From NCBI RefSeq assembly GCF_030436345.1, contig NZ_CP124038.1:558001-622000 (forward strand): 64,000 nucleotides of DNA, read 5' to 3'. Source of the DNA: [Borrelia] tanukii. GTDB taxonomy: Bacteria > Spirochaetota > Spirochaetia > Borreliales > Borreliaceae. The notes under the pieces were generated by a model. That model saw only the letters and a program-made list of their open reading frames with translations, was not told the origin of the DNA and did not search any database. The translations under genes and the position numbers were made by a program. The first letter of the stretch is position 1, and each line of letters begins with the position of its first letter. Below are positions 32,979 through 42,800 of the stretch, piece by piece.

Positions 32979-34148
32979 ATGAAAAAATTTCCGTTTTTTA
33001 AAAAAAAGAAAGAAAAAGTTTTGGATTCAGACCTTTTAAATATTGTCAACAATGACAAAAAAGATTTGAGTACGTATGAATATAAAGCTCCTGTTAAGGA
33101 AATGCTAAAGGGGTTTTATCATACCAAAGCTTCTATTGCTACTTTAAAAGTAGGATTTGAGTCATTGCAAAGAATTTTGTTTTCTGGAATAGAAGATTTT
33201 GACCATATATTTTCCGTTCTTGTTAAGATGACAAATAATGCTCGTGATCAGATAAGTGATATTTTTAGTGATCTTGGTAAAAATAACAAGGAAAAACTAA
33301 ATCAAATATCTTCTGTTATTGTTGGAATTCAGGGAAGCTTAGAAACAATAAGTAATTTTTTGGGTGCTACCAATATGATTTCTCTTAATGCAAAGCTTGA
33401 AGCCGCAAGGGCTAAAGAATATGGTAAAGGGTTTTCTGTTGTTGCAGATGAGATTAAGCGACTTTCTGATCAGGCGAAAGGTGTTATGAATATGATTTCT
33501 GTAAAGGAAATTGAGGAGGTTTCTAAAGATTTAATTTCTCATAACCTTAAGGATTTGCAGATTGATATTGATAAGTTCTTTGCCGAGATTCTTGAACAGC
33601 TTAATTATCTTGAGAGTATATTTAAACGCTTTTCAAAAAGTCAAGAGGAATTTTCTTCTTTGCTTGAAAATCTTGATAGCATAGATGCTAATATGGCTTA
33701 TTATTCAAGGAACTGTGATTCTTTGATTAGTTCTGATACTTTTATGCTTTCTAATGATGAATTTTTAAAAGAGCTAGAATTTATTCTCTCAGAGCAATTT
33801 TCTTGGATTAATAATTTGAGATTAATTGTTGAAGGGCAAAGATTATTCATTCAAACGGATGCTTCCAAACATGGGTTTGGATTGTTTTATAAAGGATTGT
33901 CTCCTAAGAATGATGCTGTTAAGCAGTTGTGGGAAGAAGTATATATTCCTTATTTAAATATTAATAAGTTTGCAGCTGAAATTTTGATTATATTTAGGGT
34001 AGAGAATCGTAATGATAGTGGTTTAAGGCAAGCTAAAGATTTTTTGTCTCAAGTCGAGAGTTTATCCGAAGAAATTGTCAGAAAACTTGAGCATATTAAA
34101 AAAATGGTAATTGAATTGGATAATCAAGGAATTAATATTTTTTCTTGA
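32979..34148 (+). CDS. mcp-1: Soluble methyl-accepting chemotaxis protein Mcp1 with degenerate CZB-like domain
   Basis: 389 residues, no membrane segment. The receptor tip is at about 130-165 (NMISLNAKLEAARAKEYGKGFSVVADEIKRLSDQ), so it should contact CheA/CheW from the cytoplasm. The C-terminal part (about 285-340) has the spacing of a zinc-binding CZB domain: HGFGLFYKG (298-306) for CxFGKWL, and PYLNINKFA (324-332) for PHxxxHxxA. The ligands read His298, Tyr325 and Asn329 in place of Cys, His and His, so zinc sensing is probably altered or lost. No ribosome binding site; a TAGAAT box ends 6 bases before the ATG, so the mRNA may be leaderless. Confidence 0.9.
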   Translation: MKKFPFFKKKKEKVLDSDLLNIVNNDKKDLSTYEYKAPVKEMLKGFYHTKASIATLKVGFESLQRILFSGIEDFDHIFSVLVKMTNNARDQISDIFSDLGKNNKEKLNQISSVIVGIQGSLETISNFLGATNMISLNAKLEAARAKEYGKGFSVVADEIKRLSDQAKGVMNMISVKEIEEVSKDLISHNLKDLQIDIDKFFAEILEQLNYLESIFKRFSKSQEEFSSLLENLDSIDANMAYYSRNCDSLISSDTFMLSNDEFLKELEFILSEQFSWINNLRLIVEGQRLFIQTDASKHGFGLFYKGLSPKNDAVKQLWEEVYIPYLNINKFAAEILIIFRVENRNDSGLRQAKDFLSQVESLSEEIVRKLEHIKKMVIELDNQGINIFS

Positions 34149-34277
34149 TTCTTTTAATAAGAGTTGTTGCAATAATTTAAATTAGAAATTTAAAATTATT
34201 ATGGGTTTTTAAATTTTTATTTATTTGACTAGGGTTTATTAAAAATCAAGTTTTATTTTGATAAAATAATTTTAGGT

Positions 34278-37200
34278 ATGAGTTTTAGGGCTAAGTTTAT
34301 TCATCTTCATGTGCATTCAGATTATTCTCTTTTGGATGGAGCTGCAAAAATTTCAGATATTATATCAAAAGCAAAAAAATGTAATATGTCACATATTGCA
34401 TTAACAGATCATGGCAATCTTTTTGGAGCTATAAAATTTTATAAAGAAGCTAAAAAGGCAGGAATTAAGCCAATAATTGGCATTGAAGCTTATATGGCAA
34501 AAACTTCTAAGTTTTTAAAAAAACAGGATGATCTTGGAAAAATGTCTTACCATTTAATTTTGCTTGCCAAGAATGAGCTGGGTTATAAAAACTTATTAAA
34601 GTTAACAAGCATTTCTTATCTTGAAGGGTTTTATTATCGTCCAAGGATAGATAAAGAGGATCTTGAAAAGTATTCAGAAGGTTTAATTTGTACTTCAGCT
34701 TGCATTGGAGGGCTGATTCCAAGACTTATTTTGGCCAATAGATTTGAAGACGCTAAGAATGAAATTCTTTGGTTTAAAAAAGTTTTTGGCAATGATTTTT
34801 ATCTTGAGCTTCAAAGGCATGGCATTAAAGATCAAGATATTGTGAATGAAAAGCTGGTTGAATATTCTAGGGAGCTTGGAGTTCCTTTAACGGCAGCTAA
34901 TGATTCTCATTACGTTAATAAAGAAGATGCGGCTGCTCAAGACATTATTGTTTGTATTGGCACTGGTGCTAAGAAAAGCGATGAGAATAGATTGAAAATG
35001 GAAACCAATGAATTTTATATTAAATCTCAAGAGGAAATGTGTGAACTTTTTAATGATTTGCCTGAAGCTTTAGAAAATACTGTAAGGATTGCAGAGAAGT
35101 GTGATGATTTTAAAATAACTTTTCCAGGTCCTATTTTGCCTGATTATCAAATTCCTGTTGAGTTTAATACTCTTGGTGAATATTTAGAATATCTCACTCT
35201 TGAGGGGTTAAAATTTAGATATAAAACTTTGACAAACAAAATAAAAGATAGGGCTTTTTATGAATTGAGCGTGATAATTGGAATGGGTTTTGAAGGCTAT
35301 TTTTTGATTGTTTGGGATTTTATTAAATTTGCTCATGATCACGATATTCCTGTTGGAGCCGGGCGTGGTTCTGGTGCTGGTTCAATTGTAGCTTATGCTC
35401 TTAGAATTACTGATATTGATCCTTTAAAGTATAATTTGCTTTTTGAGAGATTTTTAAATCCTGAGCGTATTTCTATGCCCGATTTTGATATTGATTTTTG
35501 CTTTGAAGGCAGAGATGAGATTATAAAATATGTTACTAATAAATATGGAGAAGATAAGGTGGCTCAAATAATTACTTTTGGGACCTTAAAGCCTAAGGCT
35601 GTAGTTAAAGACGTAGCTAGAGTTTTAGATATTCCATTTGCCGAATCTAATGAGCTTACTAAGTTTATTCCCGATGGTCCTAAAGTTTCTTTAAAAGAGG
35701 TTTTAGATGACAATTCTTTGAAAGAGTATTTTACCAGCAAACCCGTTTATAAAGAATTAATGGATGCTGCATTGGTTCTTGAAGGAATGAATAGGCATGC
35801 TTCAACTCATGCTGCTGGAATTGTAATTTCTAAAACTCCTTTAACCGATTATGTGCCTCTTTATAAGGATTATAAGCAAGGCTCTGTTTCCACTCAATAT
35901 ACAATGGATTTGCTTGAAGAATGTGGACTTGTTAAGATGGATTTTCTTGGCTTGAAAACATTAACTTTAATAAAAAATGCAGAAAATCTTATTAGAAGTG
36001 TAAATCCAGATTTTAAAATAAAAAATATTCCGGATAATGACGTCAAGACTTTTAAGATGTTAGGAGAAGGAAGAAGCGCGTCTGTTTTTCAGTTTGAATC
36101 TGAGGGAATGCAGCAAATTCTAAAAGACGCAAAGCCTGATAGTATTGAAGATTTAATAGCCTTAAATGCTCTTTATAGACCAGGCCCTATGCAATTTATT
36201 CCTCAATTTATTGCTGCTAAAAAAGGTGTCAAGAGAATTAAGTATCCTCATCCAGATTTAAAAGAAGTTTTAAGACCGACTTATGGAGTTATTGTTTATC
36301 AAGAACAAGTAATGGAAGTTGCAAAAATAATTGGAGGTTTTTCTCTTGGCAAAGCTGATATTTTAAGACGTGCTATGGGCAAAAAGAAAGAAGACGAGAT
36401 GAATGAAATGAAGGTCGACTTTTTAAGAGGAGCTATTGAGAAGGGATATGACAAAGAAGTTGCTAGTGAAATTTTTGAACTTTTAAAGCCTTTTTCGGGG
36501 TATGGATTTAATAAATCACATGCAGCAGCGTATTCTTTAATAGCATATCAAACCGCTTATCTTAAGGCTAATTACCCTGAGTGTTTTATGGCTGCTAACT
36601 TGACAAATGAAATTAATAATAATGATAAGCTTTCTTATTACATCGAAGAGTCAAAAGCTATAGGCATAAACGTGCTCAAACCCGATATAAATCGATCATT
36701 TAGAGAATTTCGTGTAGCCGACTCTGGAATTTCTTATGGGCTTAATGGGATTAAAAATCTTGGAGGAATTGTTGTTGATTTAATAATTGATGAGAGAGAG
36801 AAAAACGGTAAATATATTTCTTTTGAGGATTTTATCAGACGTGTAGATGATAAAGTAATCAATAAGAAATTTTTAGAATCTGCAATAAAATCTGGACTTT
36901 TTGATAGTTTGGATCAAAATAGAAAAACTTTATTTGAAAATCTTGATCGATTGATTGAAGTTGTTTCGGAAGATAAAAATAATAAAAAACTTGGTCAAAA
37001 TAGTTTGTTTGATGCTCTTGAAAGTCAAAATCCAATTCAGCAAAGTTTTAATTATCGGGTTTTTAAAGAATATTCTTATTCTGAGCTTTTAGGATTTGAA
37101 AAAGAGCTTTTAGGATTTTATGTATCAGGGCATCCTCTTGATCCTTATAAAAAGGCAATTAATAGTTTTTCCAATTTAAATGTTTTAAGTGATCTTGCTG

Positions 37201-37721
37201 TCAAAAAAGATAGCATTGTCCAATTTGCTGGCATTTTAAATTCAGTAAAAGTTATTCAAACTAAAAGAAATAATGCAAAAATGTCTTTTGGTGTTATTGA
37301 AGATTTTAAAGGTGCAATAGATATTGTAGTTTTTACAGAAAGCTACGAAAGGTATAAGAATTTTTTACTTGAAGGCAATGTTATTGGAGTTATGGGCAGA
37401 CTTACGTTTAACAGAGACAAATTTTCGATTGTAGTTGAAAAAGTTGTAAATATTGAGAGATTATCTGAAGATAGAGTAAATAATATTCATATTAAATTTT
37501 TAAATAACAAATTAAATGACTTGCAATTACTTAATTCTTTGAAGGAAAGTATAAGTAATTTTGAGGACAATTCTGGATTTTCAAATGTTTATTTTTATTT
37601 AAGGGAAAATGGTAAGGATTTAAAATTAAAAATGAATTCAATTTTAAATTTTAGGCCAGATGAAGACAAGCTTGATAAGTTGAGAAAATGTGTGATAGTT
37701 GAAGATGTTTGGGTTGATTAA
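34278..37721 (+). CDS. dnaE: DNA polymerase III alpha subunit
   Basis: Replicative polymerase, 1147 residues. The PHP domain at the N-terminus keeps the metal ligands (HLHVHSDYSLLDG, LTDHGN). The polymerase active site shows GAGRGSGAGSIVAY and PDFDIDF; the tau-binding/OB region is at the C-terminus (VQFAGILNSVKVIQTKRN). This is the DnaE1 type; proofreading would come from a separate epsilon or from the PHP domain. It is followed after 9 bases by a yggT-like gene and recG, forming a replication/repair operon. Confidence 0.97.
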   Translation: MSFRAKFIHLHVHSDYSLLDGAAKISDIISKAKKCNMSHIALTDHGNLFGAIKFYKEAKKAGIKPIIGIEAYMAKTSKFLKKQDDLGKMSYHLILLAKNELGYKNLLKLTSISYLEGFYYRPRIDKEDLEKYSEGLICTSACIGGLIPRLILANRFEDAKNEILWFKKVFGNDFYLELQRHGIKDQDIVNEKLVEYSRELGVPLTAANDSHYVNKEDAAAQDIIVCIGTGAKKSDENRLKMETNEFYIKSQEEMCELFNDLPEALENTVRIAEKCDDFKITFPGPILPDYQIPVEFNTLGEYLEYLTLEGLKFRYKTLTNKIKDRAFYELSVIIGMGFEGYFLIVWDFIKFAHDHDIPVGAGRGSGAGSIVAYALRITDIDPLKYNLLFERFLNPERISMPDFDIDFCFEGRDEIIKYVTNKYGEDKVAQIITFGTLKPKAVVKDVARVLDIPFAESNELTKFIPDGPKVSLKEVLDDNSLKEYFTSKPVYKELMDAALVLEGMNRHASTHAAGIVISKTPLTDYVPLYKDYKQGSVSTQYTMDLLEECGLVKMDFLGLKTLTLIKNAENLIRSVNPDFKIKNIPDNDVKTFKMLGEGRSASVFQFESEGMQQILKDAKPDSIEDLIALNALYRPGPMQFIPQFIAAKKGVKRIKYPHPDLKEVLRPTYGVIVYQEQVMEVAKIIGGFSLGKADILRRAMGKKKEDEMNEMKVDFLRGAIEKGYDKEVASEIFELLKPFSGYGFNKSHAAAYSLIAYQTAYLKANYPECFMAANLTNEINNNDKLSYYIEESKAIGINVLKPDINRSFREFRVADSGISYGLNGIKNLGGIVVDLIIDEREKNGKYISFEDFIRRVDDKVINKKFLESAIKSGLFDSLDQNRKTLFENLDRLIEVVSEDKNNKKLGQNSLFDALESQNPIQQSFNYRVFKEYSYSELLGFEKELLGFYVSGHPLDPYKKAINSFSNLNVLSDLAVKKDSIVQFAGILNSVKVIQTKRNNAKMSFGVIEDFKGAIDIVVFTESYERYKNFLLEGNVIGVMGRLTFNRDKFSIVVEKVVNIERLSEDRVNNIHIKFLNNKLNDLQLLNSLKESISNFEDNSGFSNVYFYLRENGKDLKLKMNSILNFRPDEDKLDKLRKCVIVEDVWVD

Positions 37722-37730
37722 GGAGGTGCC

Positions 37731-38312
37731 GTGTTAGTTGTTTTAATAGAAACTTTAATGGTATTTTTGCAGATTTATAGGATTTTAATTTTAATTAGGA
37801 TCATTCTTAGCTGGCTTGTGTCTTCAGGAATTAATACCAATGTGTTTTTCAGATTTATACATATTGTCACAGAACCATTTTTATCTTTTTTCAGAAGAAT
37901 TCCTTTTTTCACAATTGGCATGTTTGATTTTTCTCCAATTGCAGCTTTAATAACCTTAACTATTTTTGAAAGAATGTTGGTTTATGGGAATTATAAGCTT
38001 TCTACATTTATTATTTTATTTATTGTTGAAATTTGGGGGATATTTAGAAGCATTTTTATTGCTATAGTTTTCTTTTTATTGTTGAGATTATTATTACTGC
38101 TTTTGAATTTGTTCCAAGGTTCAGACTTTTTTAAAACAGTCGATTCATTTTTACTTCCTTTATCTACTAAGATAAGTGGTGTAATTACTGACAAACATAT
38201 GTCTTATACTTTACGTTTGATTGTTGGGAGTGCTTTAATGATAGCATTTATAATTATTATTGAACAAGTTGTATTTGCTATTAGAGTTTTAGGAACATAT
38301 TTGCCTTTTTAG
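37731..38312 (+). CDS. YggT-family membrane protein (BB0580 homologue)
   Basis: 193 residues with about five membrane helices, start GTG after AAGGAGG. The first half has the YGGT signature: YRILILIRIILSW ... EPFLSFFRRIPFFTIGMFDFSPIAALI. The second half (about 105-190) is a diverged second copy (LLRLLLLLLNLF ... FLLPLSTKISGV ... RLIVGSALMIAFI). The family is linked to cell division and osmotic stress in other bacteria, but its biochemical role is not settled. Sandwiched between dnaE and recG at 9 bases each. Confidence 0.9.
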   Translation: MLVVLIETLMVFLQIYRILILIRIILSWLVSSGINTNVFFRFIHIVTEPFLSFFRRIPFFTIGMFDFSPIAALITLTIFERMLVYGNYKLSTFIILFIVEIWGIFRSIFIAIVFFLLLRLLLLLLNLFQGSDFFKTVDSFLLPLSTKISGVITDKHMSYTLRLIVGSALMIAFIIIIEQVVFAIRVLGTYLPF

Positions 38313-38321
38313 GAGATTGAA

Positions 38322-40382
38322 ATGTTTTTACATGAGTTTGAATATGAGCTTAAAGGTATAGTTGGTCTTGGTGAGAAGGGGGTTGAAAGGTTAAATAATC
38401 TGCAAATTTTAAATGTTAAAGATCTTATTGAGTTTTTTCCTGTAAAATATGAGGATCGTCAAAATATACAAACTTTTCCGGATTTTTCTAAGGTGAAAAG
38501 TTGTGATATGATGACGGTGTTCACTGTTGTGGGGCATAAAAAATTTGGGGATAGTTCTAAAAAAAATTTGAAGTTAACGGCTAGAAGTGTAAATGATGAA
38601 CCTTTTGAAATTTTACTTTTCAATAGGGCTTTTTTAGAAAATGTTTTTAAAATAGATAAAAAATTCTATATTTATTCTAAATTTACTTACAACGATTATA
38701 GTGGTTTATGGAGTTGTTCTAATTTTGACAGTGAAGTTTTTAGTGATAATCCCGAAAGGTTTAAAAAAATTCTCCCGGTTTATTCTTTAACAGAAGGATT
38801 GACATCAAAGAAGATTTCATTATATGTAAAAGAAGCCCTTGAATATTTTTTTAAGTTTGGGCAAACAGATGTTCCTAAATTTTTAATAGAAAAGTATTCT
38901 TTGTTATCGTTAAGCGAGGCTTTAAAAGAGATTCACTTTCCAAGTTCATTAGAAATGCTTGAAAAGGCGAAAAAAACTTTAATTTACAGAGAAATTTTCT
39001 TACTTCAGTTTTTTTCAAGGTATAGATCTTCTAAGGTTCTTTTCCGAGAAAAAAAACATTTATCAAAAGATTTGCTTGAAAGGGTTGTCTCAAGCTTGCC
39101 TTTTGAACTTACAGAAGATCAAAAAGTTTCTATTGATGAGATATTCTCTGATCTTAGCTCTTCTAAGCCAATGAATAGATTGCTTCAAGGTGATGTTGGA
39201 AGTGGCAAAACCCTTGTTGCTTTGCTTTCAGGGATTCCTTTAATTGAAGCTGGGTATCAGGTGGCATTTATGGCTCCTACTGATCTTTTGGCTCGTCAAC
39301 ATTATGATAATTTATCCAACATATTGTCGTCTTTTAATGTTTCAGTGACTCTTTTGACTGGTAGTTTAAAAAAGAAGGATAAGGAGCAAGCGTTAGAAAG
39401 CATTAAAAGTGGAACTTCTGGTTTAATAATAGGAACACATGCTATTTTTTACGAAAGTACAGAATTTAAAAGATTGGCATATGTTATCATTGACGAACAG
39501 CATAAATTTGGAGTTGTCCAAAGAGAAGAACTTAAAAATAAAGGAGAAGGAGTGGACATGCTTTTAATGTCTGCAACACCTATTCCTAGAAGCTTTGCGT
39601 TAACACTTTTTGGTGATCTTGAAGTTTCGCTTATTAAAACCTTGCCCAAGGGTCGTTTGCCTATTACTACTTATTTAGCAAAACATGGCAATGAAGATAA
39701 AGTTTATGAGTTTTTAAAAAAAGAGCTTATAAAGGGTCATCAGGTTTATTTTGTTTATCCATTAATTTCATCTTCAGAAAAATTTGAATTAAAAGATGTT
39801 AATAATATGTGTTTAAAATTGAAGGAAGTGTTTAGCGAATATGTTGTCGACATGCTTCATTCTAAGTTGCCATCTGATTTGAAAGAAGAAATTATGAAAA
39901 ATTTTTATTCGAAAAAAGTAGATATTTTGGTTGCTACTAGTGTTATTGAAGTTGGAATTGATTGTCCAAATGCAACTTGTATGGTTGTAGAGCATGCTGA
40001 GCGTTTTGGACTTTCTACTTTACACCAAATTAGAGGTCGAGTTGGTAGAAGTAATTTGCGATCTTTTTTCTTTTTACTTTATAAAGAACCTTTGACAAGT
40101 ACTGGAAAATTTCGACTAAAAACCATAAAAGAAAATTTAGATGGATTTAAAATAGCAGAGGAGGATTTAAGGTTAAGAGGACCTGGTAATTTATTTGGGC
40201 TTGAGCAAGCAGGATATTTAAAATTAAAAATATCTAATTTTGTTGATGATAGAGATGTCATAGTCTTGATTAGAGAAGAACTCGACTTATTTTTTCATGA
40301 TAATTCTGCTTACGATAAGCTTGATATTGATTTACTAGAAAATCTTTTTTGTTCTTATTTGAATGCCGGAAGAAGTATTTAG
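38322..40382 (+). CDS. recG: ATP-dependent DNA helicase RecG
   Basis: Branch-migrating helicase that remodels stalled forks and recombination junctions. 686 residues. The N-terminal wedge/OB domain is followed by the SF2 core: Walker A LLQGDVGSGKTLVA, motif Ia MAPTDLLARQH, Walker B IIDEQHKFGVVQRE, motif III SATPIPRS, motif VI QIRGRVGRS, and the RecG C-terminal GPGNLFGLEQAG. AGGAG precedes the ATG. The stop overlaps the next, convergent gene by 4 bases. Confidence 0.97.
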   Translation: MFLHEFEYELKGIVGLGEKGVERLNNLQILNVKDLIEFFPVKYEDRQNIQTFPDFSKVKSCDMMTVFTVVGHKKFGDSSKKNLKLTARSVNDEPFEILLFNRAFLENVFKIDKKFYIYSKFTYNDYSGLWSCSNFDSEVFSDNPERFKKILPVYSLTEGLTSKKISLYVKEALEYFFKFGQTDVPKFLIEKYSLLSLSEALKEIHFPSSLEMLEKAKKTLIYREIFLLQFFSRYRSSKVLFREKKHLSKDLLERVVSSLPFELTEDQKVSIDEIFSDLSSSKPMNRLLQGDVGSGKTLVALLSGIPLIEAGYQVAFMAPTDLLARQHYDNLSNILSSFNVSVTLLTGSLKKKDKEQALESIKSGTSGLIIGTHAIFYESTEFKRLAYVIIDEQHKFGVVQREELKNKGEGVDMLLMSATPIPRSFALTLFGDLEVSLIKTLPKGRLPITTYLAKHGNEDKVYEFLKKELIKGHQVYFVYPLISSSEKFELKDVNNMCLKLKEVFSEYVVDMLHSKLPSDLKEEIMKNFYSKKVDILVATSVIEVGIDCPNATCMVVEHAERFGLSTLHQIRGRVGRSNLRSFFFLLYKEPLTSTGKFRLKTIKENLDGFKIAEEDLRLRGPGNLFGLEQAGYLKLKISNFVDDRDVIVLIREELDLFFHDNSAYDKLDIDLLENLFCSYLNAGRSI

Positions 40383-41167
40383 TTTGCGTATTTTTCAATT
40401 AGGCTAATAAGATTTGTTTTATTTTGATTCCAAAATTCAAGAAGCTTATATTGTAAATTATTAAAATATTTTTTCTGAATAAAGCACGGCTTAGGTCCTA
40501 TGTATAAGTAGTGCCAAGGCTCTGCTTTATATCCAGTTTTTATTTCGTGTCCTTTTGGGTATGAAAGAGAAAATCCATATTTTAGAGAATTTTCGTAAAG
40601 CCATTTTCCTTCTTTTGTGTTTAGTAAATTATCATCTAGATTTATAAAATCTATTGCTGTTCCCATATGATGTTGAGAATGGCCTGGAATTGCTGATTGA
40701 TTTTCTGCAACTTTTCTGCCGTAAGTTTTTACATTGTAATCAAATAAAAATTTTTGGTATTCTTGTGTTCTGTAAGCGGATTTGATTTTAATCTCAATTC
40801 CAAATTTTTTTGCATCTTTTACTAGTTGAATTAAGTCTTCGATTAAGATTCGTCTTGCCTTGAGATTTTTTGCTCCAAGATTCTTAAGATCTTTAAAATC
40901 ATTAACATTTACTAGATCAGGTACTTTATAGTCTGCAGGAATTGGTATTTTTTTATTTATTAAAGTTAAAAGATTGTTTTTTTCTGCATCTACTAAAGGT
41001 TTTATTTCTTTTAAGAACTGAATAGGATTTTTTTCAATAAAATTTTTGTGCTGTTCATTCATTGTTTTGGTAATCTTAAGCAGTATTGTTAAATCTTTTT
41101 TTGAAATGTTGTTTGCTAATAAAGATAGGTTAATAAATAGAAGTAATAAAACATAGATTGATTTCAT
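40379..41167 (-). CDS. D-alanyl-D-alanine carboxypeptidase, M15 family (BB0582 homologue)
   Basis: Exported zinc peptidase acting on peptidoglycan stem peptides. 262 residues: signal peptide (MKSIYVLLLLFINLSLLANN), a helical segment, then the VanY/M15B domain with SAYRTQEYQ, the zinc ligands in SQHHMGTAIDF and EPWHYLYIG. No ribosome binding site; a TATAAT box ends 8 bases before the ATG, so translation may be from a leaderless mRNA. It likely trims D-Ala and so limits cross-linking; it does not imply vancomycin resistance. Confidence 0.93.
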   Translation of the reverse strand: MKSIYVLLLLFINLSLLANNISKKDLTILLKITKTMNEQHKNFIEKNPIQFLKEIKPLVDAEKNNLLTLINKKIPIPADYKVPDLVNVNDFKDLKNLGAKNLKARRILIEDLIQLVKDAKKFGIEIKIKSAYRTQEYQKFLFDYNVKTYGRKVAENQSAIPGHSQHHMGTAIDFINLDDNLLNTKEGKWLYENSLKYGFSLSYPKGHEIKTGYKAEPWHYLYIGPKPCFIQKKYFNNLQYKLLEFWNQNKTNLISLIEKYAN

Positions 41168-41270
41168 ATTATTTAATTATAATATATTTTAGTATAATAA
41201 ATAGTTAATTCTAAATATATGTATATTCTAGATTGGGTTTAATTTAATTAAAAGTAATAAATAAAGGAGA

Positions 41271-42635
41271 GTGTGCACAGGGAGTATGATCAAAAAGTTT
41301 AAAAATTATGATCAAATAATAAAAGAGCTATTTATTATAGCTATTCCTACGGCTTTTGAATCGCTTTTATTTCAAATGGTAACTTTTTTTGATAATTTTA
41401 TGATCTCCTATTTAGGTTCTTTTCACGTTACTGGAGTTTCTTTAGCAAATAGAGTAACTTTTCTTTTTTTTATTATTGTATTTGGACTTGGTACAGCTTT
41501 AAGCGCTTACGTGTCCCAAGCAATTGCAAAAAAGAAGTTTCTTCAAATAAGACAATCTTTTGCTTATATATTGTCAATTGGAACTACAATAGGAATAATT
41601 TTTTTTATATTTTCATTTTTTTTCCCAAAAAACATTATCAAGCTATTTACAACTAATCAAAATTCTTTAAATTTTGGATCAGAGTATTTAAAAATTATTT
41701 CATGGTCTTATGTATTAATGGCATATTCTTTTTTATCAGCTATGGGGTTCAAGAGTGCCAAGGAAGTAAAAATACCTTTATATGTTACTTCTATTGTTGT
41801 TTTAATAAATATTGTTTTTAATTATATTTTCATTTTTGGTTTTGGCATGGGAATAAAAGGTGCTGCATATGCTACTGTGCTTGCTAGAATTGTTGAATTT
41901 GTTTTTTATTTTTCATATAGTCTGATAAGCAATAATTCATATTATCGGATTAAGTTTAGCGATTTTTTTGCTTCAAAGATAGTTACTAAAGCCAATTTAA
42001 AGCTGATTATACCCGTTTTGTCTCATGAGATTTTTTGGGTCTTAGGTATAACTATTTTACATGCATTTTATGCTCGTGTTGGGAGTATTGAATACGCTGC
42101 ATTTGCTATTGCATCAAATCTTTTTGACATTTGTTTTGTATTGCTTCATGGTATGGGGCTTGCAACAGGTGTTGTTATTGGGCATTTAATGGTTTATGAT
42201 AAGAAACATGTTAGATCGGTTGGATTTTTTTTATCTTTTTTAGGATTTCTTTTAGGCATTTTTGTAGTTATTTTGCTTATTGGAATATCAAGCTTTGCAC
42301 CTTATATTTTTAGTAATTTAAATTCCCCCAAACTTGTTAGTGTATTTATTTATGTTTTTGCAAGTATTGTAGTTTTTAAAGCTTTTACGGCGCAAGTTCT
42401 TGTTGGGGTTTTTAGGGCCAGTGGTATACCAAATGTTTGTTTTTTTATTGAATCAGGGGTAATTGTTTTTTATACGCTTCCAGTTGCGTATTTATTAGTG
42501 TTTTATACAAATTTAAGTTTGCCAATAGTGGTTTTTATTGTAAATGCGGAAGAGATTATTAAAAATATATTTATCATAATTGAATTTTTTCATGATGATT
42601 GGATACGAGAGATTGATTATGAAGAGCTTGATTGA
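41271..42635 (+). CDS. MATE-family multidrug/Na+ antiporter, first copy (BB0583 homologue)
   Basis: 454 residues with twelve predicted membrane helices. Family marks are IAIPTAFESLLFQMVTFFDNFMISYLG (helix 1), FGFGMGIKGAAYATVLARIVE (end of helix 6) and the symmetric second half starting at KLIIPVLSHEIFW. The start is not clear: GTG 41271 lies too close to AAGGAG (one base), and ATG 41286 has GGGAG right before it. A related copy follows at 42801. Substrate unknown. Confidence 0.9.
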   Translation: MCTGSMIKKFKNYDQIIKELFIIAIPTAFESLLFQMVTFFDNFMISYLGSFHVTGVSLANRVTFLFFIIVFGLGTALSAYVSQAIAKKKFLQIRQSFAYILSIGTTIGIIFFIFSFFFPKNIIKLFTTNQNSLNFGSEYLKIISWSYVLMAYSFLSAMGFKSAKEVKIPLYVTSIVVLINIVFNYIFIFGFGMGIKGAAYATVLARIVEFVFYFSYSLISNNSYYRIKFSDFFASKIVTKANLKLIIPVLSHEIFWVLGITILHAFYARVGSIEYAAFAIASNLFDICFVLLHGMGLATGVVIGHLMVYDKKHVRSVGFFLSFLGFLLGIFVVILLIGISSFAPYIFSNLNSPKLVSVFIYVFASIVVFKAFTAQVLVGVFRASGIPNVCFFIESGVIVFYTLPVAYLLVFYTNLSLPIVVFIVNAEEIIKNIFIIIEFFHDDWIREIDYEELD

Positions 42636-42800
42636 GCATAAGGTAGCGTGATATATTAAGTATTAATAAAAATTTTAATGATCTTGATAAATCTGAAATT
42701 CATTCTGATTATACTGATTTAAAAGCAATTCCTTTTGTTTTATTGTAGTATTTTAGTATTCGTCTTTGCAAAAATCTTGATTTTTTATTCGGAGAAGTTT

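Noticed and set aside
40379..41167. Vancomycin resistance gene (VanY)
   Set aside because: The M15B domain alone is a common wall peptidase; no van regulators or ligases are nearby.
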